In this document: positions 33,966 through 41,520 of the stretch, one piece after another | Layout of the letters: the number at the start of each line of letters is the position of its first letter | Numbering within the stretch: the stretch's first letter is position 1 | Origin: Paenibacillaceae bacterium | GTDB lineage: Bacteria > Bacillota > Bacilli > Paenibacillales > NBRC-103111 | Assembly: GCA_029256185.1 (NCBI GenBank) | Contig: JAQSYI010000001.1 | Coordinates: 62,001 to 126,000 of the forward strand | DNA: 64,000 bases | Direction: 5' to 3' | Notes under the pieces: generated by a model | Database searches by the model: none | What the model was told of the DNA's origin: nothing | The model's input: only the letters and a program-made list of their open reading frames with translations | Translations under genes and position numbers: made by a program

Positions 33966-35414
33966 ATGTACAAGGTCATGATTGTAGATGATGAGTCGTG
34001 GGCAATTAGAGGAATCCGCAACGCCTTTGACTGGAACAAGTATGGCTTTGAAATCATCGGGCAATTTACAAGCGCTTACAAAGCGTGGGATGCCATAGTA
34101 GCGAAGAAACCGGATTTGGTGTTTACCGACATCCGTATGCCGGAGATTTCCGGACTGGATCTGATGAAGATGTCAAGAAATCACGGTCTGGATATAGAAT
34201 TTGTCATCGTAAGCGGCTATGCAGAATTTGAATACGCCCAGGAGGCGCTGCGCTACGGGGCGCTGGATTATTTCCTGAAACCGTTGGATGTTGAGCTGGC
34301 TGATCCGTTCCTTGCCAAGCTGGCCGTGCACTTCTCCCGGAGAGGCGCTGCACGCAATCACCTCCTGCTGGATGCGCTGACCTCGGCGGACCAGGAGGAG
34401 ATCAAGCGCTTCCTGCCCTTATCCCATGGCGCGGCTATCTGCTATTACCAAGTGCTGGCCATCTATTTCGAGGGCGAAAGCAAGGATTTCGGAAGGCTGC
34501 TGTCCTTGGAGGAAAAGCCTGTTTACGTTGTGGAGGTGGAGGCCGGAACCCGAAAGAGGCTGGTTGTCCGGATGACGGAGGAACGGGCTTGCTTGGAAGG
34601 CGCTTGGGATGAACCGGTTCTGACAAACAATGGCGTTCATGCTGTGGGCGTCAGCAGCATCTCCAGCCAGCTTCAGCATATGAGCAAGCTGATTAAGGAA
34701 GCGGACCTGTCCGCCTCCCAGGTATTTCTGGAGGAGGCTGCAGGGGTCGTTCACTACGAGCCCAAGCTTCAGCTGGTGAAGCCATGTATCGACGAGATGT
34801 ACCGGATCATTCAGGGGAATCAATTTGACCGCATGGAGGAGTATATAAAAGGGCTGCAGGAATACTTCAGGGTTCATCATCTGGGCATGCTTGAGGTGGT
34901 CTACCTGTGGAATCAGGCAGTGGGCATCCTTATTAACGCTTACTCTGAGGAATTGAGGGATATGGAGCTGGAATTCCTCAATTATTCCGAGATCAAGGAA
35001 CGGTTTGAACACTTTGAGTCCCTGTGCAGCTTCTTGCATGAGGTGCTTGCCTCCATCCGGCAAGGGAACAGCCGCTCCCTGCAGGAAGGGGATATCCTGT
35101 CCTGCTTCAACAAGATGATCGCCTATATCGACGCTCACTTTGAACAGAAATTGTACTTGAAGGATCTGTCCGCCCAATTCTTCATCAATCAGGTGTATTG
35201 CTGTCAATTATTCAAGAAAAATCTGGGCAAAACCTTCTCCGAATATGTATCGGAGCTCAGAATCAACAAAGCCCGCGAGCTTCTGAAGCAAACCGATCTG
35301 TCCATTGAGGAAATCGCCATCAAGGCCGGATATGTGGACTATTATTATTTCAATAAGGTGTTCAAGAAGCATTGCGGGATGACGCCCGCCAAATTCAGAA
35401 AAAAGGGAATATGA
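33966..35414 (+). CDS. YesN-like response regulator with AraC-type DNA-binding domain
   Basis: This 482-residue cytosolic regulator has a receiver domain (MIVDDESW, phospho-acceptor D55 in LVFTDIRMPEISG, KP at FLKPLD), a middle helical region and a C-terminal AraC double helix-turn-helix (LKDLSAQFFINQVYC, then IEEIAIKAGYVDYYYFNKVF). AGGAGG lies 7 bases before the ATG at 33966. It pairs with the YesM-like kinase directly downstream and most likely controls the importer operon. Confidence 0.94.
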   Translation: MYKVMIVDDESWAIRGIRNAFDWNKYGFEIIGQFTSAYKAWDAIVAKKPDLVFTDIRMPEISGLDLMKMSRNHGLDIEFVIVSGYAEFEYAQEALRYGALDYFLKPLDVELADPFLAKLAVHFSRRGAARNHLLLDALTSADQEEIKRFLPLSHGAAICYYQVLAIYFEGESKDFGRLLSLEEKPVYVVEVEAGTRKRLVVRMTEERACLEGAWDEPVLTNNGVHAVGVSSISSQLQHMSKLIKEADLSASQVFLEEAAGVVHYEPKLQLVKPCIDEMYRIIQGNQFDRMEEYIKGLQEYFRVHHLGMLEVVYLWNQAVGILINAYSEELRDMELEFLNYSEIKERFEHFESLCSFLHEVLASIRQGNSRSLQEGDILSCFNKMIAYIDAHFEQKLYLKDLSAQFFINQVYCCQLFKKNLGKTFSEYVSELRINKARELLKQTDLSIEEIAIKAGYVDYYYFNKVFKKHCGMTPAKFRKKGI

Positions 35415-35429
35415 ACGGAGCGGCGGGCC

Positions 35430-37259
35430 ATGAAGACCAGTAAACTGAAGTTGAAGCATCAAATATGGCTTATCTTTTTTTTCTCCGTCGTCCTGTTCAC
35501 CGTCATGGAGCTTTATTTTTTCTATAGCTTTTCTAACTTAACCCAGAAGAGGGCCGCCAATTACGGCAACCAGATGATTGAGCAGACACGCCGCAAGATT
35601 GATACGGTGTTTAATGATATCCGGGTTAGCACCAGCATTGCCGTCAACAGCAAGCTGATCCAGGAATTTTCCGTAGTGGATGATGATTACAAGAGGGCGT
35701 TTGACAGCGGTCCCTATGCGTTGGATCTTATGGAATACATGAGATCCTTTAATTCGTATGTGAACGGCATTGTCATTAATGACATTCAGGGAAGGCGGCT
35801 TTACAGCCTGGCGTCCGCAAGCGGCGATATTTTCTTTCTTAACCGTTATGATACCTTTATCCGGAGGTATAAGGAGGATCCTTCGCTTCGGAATAACGGC
35901 ATGTTCACCACGATTCTCAAGGATGACCGAACAGAAACGGAGCAATTCTTTTATATAGCGCCGATTGTGGAGGCCATCGGGGGCATCCATTTCTCGCAGA
36001 TTACCGGTTACTGCACCGTGATGGTCAATATGGAGAAGATGCAGGGGCTTGTGGAGAATACGGAATTAACGCCCAACTCCACCTTGTATATCGTCAATAA
36101 CCAAGATGAGGTGATTGCCTCCACCGATTCCAATGCCCGGGGCACCTTGCTCAGAGAGGTCCTGTCTATGGATAAGGATACCTTGCGTAACGGCGTACCC
36201 ACAACCATCGACGGGGAAGATATCCTGGTCCAGGTCATGGGCTTGGAGCAGGCGGACGGGTGGCGGGTCGTTAGCATGATTCCGGTGCATGAACTGACGG
36301 CGGACATGAATCCCATGCGGAAGGTCAGCATTACTGTGGGAATTGGTATTATTCTAAGCATGATCCTGATGGGCAGTTTTTTCATGAACAATCTGATGCG
36401 TCCGGTGATGGGACTGGTTATGGATATGAAGAAGGTGGGGAGGCGGGACATGAGCTTCCGCCTGAAGGTCCGGTCTACCAATGAGGTAGGCTTGCTGGCC
36501 GGCGACATCAACCGGATGATGGATGAAATGGAGGATATGGCAAGGGATATGTTCAATACCCAGGCCCGATTATATGAATCCGAGCTGGGCCAGAAGCAGG
36601 CGGAGTTTTCGGCGCTGCAAAGCCAGATCAACCCCCACTTCCTCTATAATACGTTGAATTGCATCAGCAGCATCGGCTTGGAATACGGAAGCAGGGAGAT
36701 CGCGCAAATTACCTCTTGCATGTCCAAAATATTCCGTTACAGCATAAAAAAGGACGATCTCGTTCGAATCAGGGAAGAATTGGACTGTATTCAGGCTTAT
36801 ATGAATATTGTCTCCATCCGGTACGATAATAAATTCCATATGGAAATGGATGTAGATGATGCACTGCTGGAGATGAGAACCCCCAAAATGATCCTCCAGC
36901 CCATTGTGGAAAATTCCGTCTATCATGGGCTGGAGCGGATGGACGCCGGAGGGCGGCTGCGGGTCAGCGGAAGTGTGGATATCAATGGGGATGTCTGCTT
37001 CGAAATCTCGGATACGGGAAGAGGAATGCAGCCGGAGGAGCTGGCAGACCTCCAGGCCAAGCTGAATATGGGGTACGCGGAGCGCACGCACGACGGCCAG
37101 CCGCGGGTAAGCATCGGACTGTCCAATATTCACAACAGGCTAAGGCTCTTGTTCGGGGACAATTATGGAATCGGCATAGAAAGCCGGTTCAATCAGGGAA
37201 CAACCGTAACCGTGAGGCTTCCCGTGCTGTTAGACCGGCCCGGTTCTTCGGCGGACTAG
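35430..37259 (+). CDS. YesM-like sensor histidine kinase
   Basis: This is a 609-residue membrane kinase. It has a first transmembrane helix at about residues 10-30, a large extracellular sensing domain, a second helix near residue 300 (ITVGIGIILSMILMG), a HAMP linker, the His_kinase block with phospho-acceptor H403 in LQSQINPHFLYNTLN, and a C-terminal HATPase (IVENSVYHGL, DTGRGM, GIGLSNIHNRL). It lies 15 bases after the response regulator. The ribosome site is weak (GGAGCGG), consistent with coupling to the gene before. It probably senses the transported sugar or its binding protein. Confidence 0.94.
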   Translation: MKTSKLKLKHQIWLIFFFSVVLFTVMELYFFYSFSNLTQKRAANYGNQMIEQTRRKIDTVFNDIRVSTSIAVNSKLIQEFSVVDDDYKRAFDSGPYALDLMEYMRSFNSYVNGIVINDIQGRRLYSLASASGDIFFLNRYDTFIRRYKEDPSLRNNGMFTTILKDDRTETEQFFYIAPIVEAIGGIHFSQITGYCTVMVNMEKMQGLVENTELTPNSTLYIVNNQDEVIASTDSNARGTLLREVLSMDKDTLRNGVPTTIDGEDILVQVMGLEQADGWRVVSMIPVHELTADMNPMRKVSITVGIGIILSMILMGSFFMNNLMRPVMGLVMDMKKVGRRDMSFRLKVRSTNEVGLLAGDINRMMDEMEDMARDMFNTQARLYESELGQKQAEFSALQSQINPHFLYNTLNCISSIGLEYGSREIAQITSCMSKIFRYSIKKDDLVRIREELDCIQAYMNIVSIRYDNKFHMEMDVDDALLEMRTPKMILQPIVENSVYHGLERMDAGGRLRVSGSVDINGDVCFEISDTGRGMQPEELADLQAKLNMGYAERTHDGQPRVSIGLSNIHNRLRLLFGDNYGIGIESRFNQGTTVTVRLPVLLDRPGSSAD

Positions 37260-37262
37260 CAG

Positions 37263-37371
37263 GGGATAGCATCCATCTGGCAGGGCAGCCAGCTATATAG
37301 CAGGAGATAGCTTCCTCCCTGCCGGGCGGACGGCTGATAGTTCGAGATAGCGTCTGCTCTGAGGGACGGAG
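37263..37371. repeat. Degenerate tandem repeat of about 41 bases
   Basis: Three copies can be aligned on GATAGC at 37265, 37306 and 37346 (periods 41 and 40). They share AGGGGATAGC/AGGAGATAGC/TCGAGATAGC and a GGCAGGGC-like part. The repeat fills the space between the kinase stop and the convergent ArsR-type gene. Confidence 0.55.
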
Positions 37372-38277
37372 CTACACGGCGATGGTGACCCGGATATCCT
37401 GGGGGTAATTGCCGAAGCCCTTCCCGAACAGGCTGACACCTCCACAGTGAGCAGCGGTTTCGGGGCAGGAAATGCGGAAGCGCAGCTCCTGCCCGGCCCG
37501 GATATTCAATTGGCTGATCCGGGTACCGGAAAACTGGACGCCGTCGATGAAGGTTCCATTGTCCGTAATGGACAAGGTTTTGTGCAGTCCGTACTGGGTA
37601 TCCACCCACCAGGAGGGGGTGTACTGGCCCCGCCTGCTCCCGAAGTCCCCCGGGCAGGTCCAGGTGGCCAGGTCCGTGCCGTTAACGGAGAAGGTGATGT
37701 CCGAGGGCCAATTTTCGTTGTATTGGGGAGCCTCCGAGCAAATTTCCAGAGAGATGGAGAGGCCGGAGGCGGTCTCGCTTCCCACCAGATAGTTGGGAAT
37801 CCGGTATTCCACATAGCCGCTGGCAAACCACAGGTGCTCTGCCCGAGTATGCTCGGGGTCATCGAAGTAGCGGGGATCGTCCATCATGCCGATCCGCTTC
37901 TCGTTGGAAGCCAGCCCGCAGGTGGGCCGGACTTCGTAGACCGTATATTGCCCCACAGGCAGGTCCACCGTAAAGCGCTTTTGGCCAATTTGTTCCTCCG
38001 CGGCGTTTGTCCGCAGCACCAGGGTCAGCTGGTCGAGCTTCAGCGTACAGCGCTTCTGGGTGCCCCGTTTGCCCACCAGGCTTTCCGTTGCCACGATGCC
38101 GCACTCCTCCAGCTTCTGAATATGCTTGGTTATAATCGCCGAGGACAGACCAAGGGCCTCCGCCATTTCCCCGATATTGTAGGGCTTCTCATTCAATAGC
38201 TCAATCATGCGCACCCGGGTCTCCGAAGAGAAGCACTCCAGGACCCGCATGTTTGCCGTTGTAACCTCCAGCTTCAT
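37372..38277 (-). CDS. ArsR-type regulator with a large beta-rich C-terminal domain
   Basis: This 301-residue protein has an ArsR winged helix at residues 8-75 (SSETRVRMIELLNEKPYNIGE, then GLSSAIITKHIQKLEECG) and a C-terminal 200-residue domain of unknown fold, rich in Trp, Tyr and Gly (YNENWPSDITFSVNGTDL, PSWWVDTQYG). The length rules out a simple metal sensor. It is divergent from the family 2 glycosidase, with inverted repeats flanking and overlapping that promoter, so it probably represses the glycosidase and responds to a sugar. Confidence 0.85.
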   Translation of the reverse strand: MKLEVTTANMRVLECFSSETRVRMIELLNEKPYNIGEMAEALGLSSAIITKHIQKLEECGIVATESLVGKRGTQKRCTLKLDQLTLVLRTNAAEEQIGQKRFTVDLPVGQYTVYEVRPTCGLASNEKRIGMMDDPRYFDDPEHTRAEHLWFASGYVEYRIPNYLVGSETASGLSISLEICSEAPQYNENWPSDITFSVNGTDLATWTCPGDFGSRRGQYTPSWWVDTQYGLHKTLSITDNGTFIDGVQFSGTRISQLNIRAGQELRFRISCPETAAHCGGVSLFGKGFGNYPQDIRVTIAV

Positions 38278-38317
38278 GATTCACACTCCTTCTGATTGTT
38301 CCCATTATATAACTCGT

Positions 38318-38335
38318 AAGTTAAACAATCAACTT
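38318..38335. promoter_or_regulatory. Possible operator upstream of the glycosidase -35
   Basis: AAGTT, 8 bases, AACTT. It lies just before the -35 element of the glycosidase promoter and within the upstream region of the ArsR-type gene, so binding there could affect both. Confidence 0.4.
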
Positions 38336-38339
38336 TATG

Positions 38340-38368
38340 TTGACATAAAAATGGTGCGTGCTTATCAT
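38340..38368 (+). promoter_or_regulatory. SigA-type promoter of the family 2 glycosidase gene
   Basis: TTGACA at 38340-38345, a 17-base spacer and TATCAT at 38363-38368, 60 bases before the gene start. Confidence 0.75.
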
Positions 38369-38394
38369 ATTAACTGTAAGGTAATGAAGTTAAT
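38369..38394. promoter_or_regulatory. Probable operator overlapping the glycosidase transcription start
   Basis: ATTAACT, 12 bases, AGTTAAT: a perfect 7-base inverted repeat beginning directly after the -10 element. It is the best candidate site for the divergent ArsR-type protein. Confidence 0.6.
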
Positions 38395-38427
38395 CGTGAA
38401 ATTACGTGTTCGAAAGGAATGTGAATC

Positions 38428-40191
38428 ATGACTTCAACCATCCTGCGGACGGAATATCCCCGGCCCCAATTCGTTAGAACGCAATGGCAGCATTTGAACG
38501 GCACATGGGAATTCGAATTTGATGACGGACGTGTTGGTGACGCCGGACAATGGAGCAACGGACAGCAAGCCTTCAGCCGCCGGATTCAGGTCCCCTTTAC
38601 TTATCAAAGCAAGCTGAGCGGCATCGGCGAAACGGGCTTCCACGATCTGGTGTGGTATAAGCGCAGCTTCACGATACCGGAGGCATGGAAGGGACAGCGG
38701 GTTATTCTGCATTTCGGTGCAGTGGATTATCAAGCGGCCGTCTGGGTCAACGGCAGGCATGTCGCAGACCACGAGGGCGGCCATACGCCGTTCCAGGCGG
38801 ATATTACCCCGGCTCTGCTGGACGGAGAGAATACGGTGGTGGTGCGGGTTGAGGATTTCAGCAGGGATGTGACCCTGCCCAGGGGGAAGCAATATTGGAA
38901 GGAGGATTCGGCCTCTATCTTCTACACCCGGACGACCGGAATCTGGCAGACCGTATGGCTGGAGCCAGTCCCGGACCACTACATCCGGAAGCTGAAATTC
39001 AAGCCGGACATTGACCGCAATGAAATTCAAATCCGCACATTTCTTAATCAAGCACCGGTTGGCGGCAAGGCGGAGGCCCGCATCGACATCCGCTTCAAGG
39101 ACGAATATCAGGCGGTTACCACCTTTTCCATTGACCATGCGGAGGAGGTCCGCACGATTGGCCTCCATGATTTTAACGATCACGGGCTGGGCCGCTGGTG
39201 GTCGCCGGAGCGTCCGAATCTGTATGAGGTAACGGTTACCCTCCTCGTGGACGGGGTCGAGATTGACCGGGCGGAAAGCTACTTCGGCATGCGCAAAATT
39301 GCAGTGGAGGCCGGCAGGCTGATGCTGAACAACCGGGCTTATTTTATGCGGCTGGTGCTGGATCAGGGCTACTTCCCGGACGGGATTCTCACGGCCCCCA
39401 GCGACGAAGCCTTGAAGCAGGACATTGAATTGTCCAAGCAAATGGGCTTCAACGGCGCGCGCAAGCACCAGAAGATTGAAGACCCGCGTTTCCTGTACTG
39501 GGCGGACCGGCTGGGGTATCTGGTATGGGGCGAGATGGCCAATGCCTATGCGTATTCGGAGGAATATGTGCGCAAGGTGACGGCGGAATGGCAGGAGGCG
39601 GTGGAGCGGGACTATAATCATCCTTCTCTGGTCGTCTGGGTTCCTCTGAACGAAAGCTGGGGTGTACCCAATATCCTCATCGACAAGCGGCAGCAGCACC
39701 ATGCCATGGCCATGTATTATCTCACCAAGTCTCTGGATGAGACCCGCCTGGTCATCTCCAATGACGGGTGGGAGCAGATGACCACGGATCTGGTCACCAT
39801 CCACGATTACGAATGGAAGCGGGAGGAACTGACGGAGCGCTACAGCACCCTGGAGCAGACTGTGGGAGTAAAGCCCAGCCGCCGGGAGCTGTTTGTAGGG
39901 GGAACCGCTTATGCCGGCCAACCGGTTCTGGTGACGGAATTCGGCGGCATTGCCTACAAGAAGAGCGATTGGGAGGGCTGGGGCTATTCCGGCGCGGACA
40001 ACGATGAGGATTATCTGGCTAAGCTGGCCGATGTGATCGAGCCGCTGCTGCAATCGCCTCATGTCCAAGGCATTTGTTATACCCAACTGACCGACGTGGA
40101 GCAAGAGATCAACGGCTTGTTGACCTATGACCGGGTGCCCAAGGTTCCGCTGGAGGCCATAAAGAAGATCGTTGCCGGAGCGGTGAGATAG
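38428..40191 (+). CDS. Glycoside hydrolase family 2 protein
   Basis: This is a 587-residue cytosolic glycosidase of the beta-galactosidase/beta-glucuronidase/beta-mannosidase clan. It has a jelly-roll sugar-binding domain (LNGTWEFEFDDG, LHFGAVDYQAAVWVNGRHV), an immunoglobulin-like domain (about 185-290) and a TIM barrel. The acid/base is E409 in WVPLNESWG and the nucleophile E504 in VLVTEFGG. No signal peptide is present, so it acts on imported oligosaccharides, fitting the importer upstream. The precise sugar cannot be told. It has its own promoter and a strong terminator. Confidence 0.94.
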   Translation: MTSTILRTEYPRPQFVRTQWQHLNGTWEFEFDDGRVGDAGQWSNGQQAFSRRIQVPFTYQSKLSGIGETGFHDLVWYKRSFTIPEAWKGQRVILHFGAVDYQAAVWVNGRHVADHEGGHTPFQADITPALLDGENTVVVRVEDFSRDVTLPRGKQYWKEDSASIFYTRTTGIWQTVWLEPVPDHYIRKLKFKPDIDRNEIQIRTFLNQAPVGGKAEARIDIRFKDEYQAVTTFSIDHAEEVRTIGLHDFNDHGLGRWWSPERPNLYEVTVTLLVDGVEIDRAESYFGMRKIAVEAGRLMLNNRAYFMRLVLDQGYFPDGILTAPSDEALKQDIELSKQMGFNGARKHQKIEDPRFLYWADRLGYLVWGEMANAYAYSEEYVRKVTAEWQEAVERDYNHPSLVVWVPLNESWGVPNILIDKRQQHHAMAMYYLTKSLDETRLVISNDGWEQMTTDLVTIHDYEWKREELTERYSTLEQTVGVKPSRRELFVGGTAYAGQPVLVTEFGGIAYKKSDWEGWGYSGADNDEDYLAKLADVIEPLLQSPHVQGICYTQLTDVEQEINGLLTYDRVPKVPLEAIKKIVAGAVR

Positions 40192-40200
40192 GTTACTTCA

Positions 40201-40243
40201 TACCGCTGGCCCTTTTGGAAGAAGGGGTCAGCGGTATTTTTTT
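40201..40243 (+). terminator. Terminator of the family 2 glycosidase
   Basis: TACCGCTGGCCC pairs with GGGGTCAGCGGTA and is followed by TTTTTTT. Confidence 0.92.
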
Positions 40244-40379
40244 GTCGGCTAATAAAGCCGCGGCAAATACCTATCATCAGAAATTCCCTTTTCCACAAGG
40301 ATCTTTTGTATTTTTGTCGAAATCATTACACGAAATGACACAGGTTTCTGCAAAATAAAAAAACCACACGGGGGCTTCT

Positions 40380-41324
40380 ATGGACACCAGCATGGATAAG
40401 TTATATTCTTCTTTGACAGCACACTTGCCAAAGCCTGAATGGAAGGCACACGCTAATTATAAGTTGTTTTACCGCGAGAACTTTCCCAACCATTATGTTG
40501 AACAGATTGTGTTTCTAAAAGGGAATAGAATTCAGCATATATTCCATATGGATGCCGGCAAATATCCGTTTGAGGGCCTGAACAGTGCAGCTCAGGATGC
40601 CATTGATAAGACCTTTGTCAACACGTTTCAGAAGTGGCCCCAAGATATTGACGTTGAGTTGTTTTGGGACCAGGAGTCTCCTAACTACCTTCAAGTTCCG
40701 TGGCAGCACTCAACAACTTTTGGCTGGGACGTGGTTATTGACGATAAACAAACCCTTGTCCCTTTTGGGCCTCAGGTGTTGCTTTACGTGCGGTTGGCCC
40801 AACGCAACCTACAGCTCATCATGGAGTTAATGAATAGCGTTATGCAAACAAAAAAGGAACGGGCCGCGCAACAGACTGGCGTTGATGATTATAGAAAAAT
40901 AGTAAGAGAATACATAAGGGAGAAAACATTCGGGTGGGTAGAGGTTGAAGGAGGAAATCTATATTTGGGTTACTCTTTTAGAGTGCACGATACCCGGCAT
41001 AATATAGTGGAAGAGATTAATCTTAATGGTTTGTTGGGTACGTTCACTTATAGCTTCTACCTTCCCAAGGAACGCTATTATGGGACAAGTCTTGATTATA
41101 AGCTTGATGCAAATCCGGCTTACCAAGAGATTAATAAGTCTGCACATTCCGCTATGACATTCAGTTCTTCACGTGTACCGTATAACCCCTGGGGAAATGG
41201 TGAAGGCTCCATTAAGCTGGGCTGTTCAATAAATTTTAATGAGCTTAATTGCAGCGTTGCTTTCATAAATAATCTTCTCATTGTTTTAAGAAACCAATTA
41301 TTACTGATCAAAGAAAAGGCCTGA
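40380..41324 (+). CDS. Protein of unknown function, AT-rich gene
   Basis: This 314-residue protein without signal peptide or membrane helix is not one I recognise. It has aromatic-rich segments (FYRENFPNHYVEQIVF, PWQHSTTFGWDV, GTFTYSFYLPKERYYG) and a C-terminal helical stretch. CACGGGGG precedes the ATG. Its codons are visibly more AT-rich than the glycosidase before it and the kinase after it, suggesting acquisition. A scar of a transcription regulator follows its stop. Confidence 0.75.
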   Translation: MDTSMDKLYSSLTAHLPKPEWKAHANYKLFYRENFPNHYVEQIVFLKGNRIQHIFHMDAGKYPFEGLNSAAQDAIDKTFVNTFQKWPQDIDVELFWDQESPNYLQVPWQHSTTFGWDVVIDDKQTLVPFGPQVLLYVRLAQRNLQLIMELMNSVMQTKKERAAQQTGVDDYRKIVREYIREKTFGWVEVEGGNLYLGYSFRVHDTRHNIVEEINLNGLLGTFTYSFYLPKERYYGTSLDYKLDANPAYQEINKSAHSAMTFSSSRVPYNPWGNGEGSIKLGCSINFNELNCSVAFINNLLIVLRNQLLLIKEKA

Positions 41325-41338
41325 CGGGCGGGATCGGG

Positions 41339-41467
41339 ATGCGGCTGTCAATGCTGTGGATGTTGAGATCCAAAAAGAAGCTTACCGCCGAACAGATTAC
41401 GGACAGTCTGGAGATCAGTATCCGCACCGTCCCCGACAAACCATTTTTTGGGTTCTGTCTTGTGTGA
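41339..41467 (+). pseudogene. N-terminal remnant of a DeoR/WYL-type regulator
   Basis: ATG is followed by RLSMLWMLRSKKKLTAEQI and DSLEISIRTV, the helix-turn-helix start of YafY/WYL-domain regulators. After RTV the frame continues into unrelated codons and stops. Only about 32 codons of the original gene remain. Confidence 0.7.
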
Positions 41468-41520
41468 ATCTGTCTTATGCATTACTCTGATACATATGCC
41501 GGGGTAAGAGGTGAATCGGA

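Noticed and set aside
38434-40104. A 556-codon open frame antisense to the family 2 glycosidase
   Set aside because: It mirrors codon use of the glycosidase, has no family pattern and no ribosome site, while the sense strand shows clear catalytic motifs.
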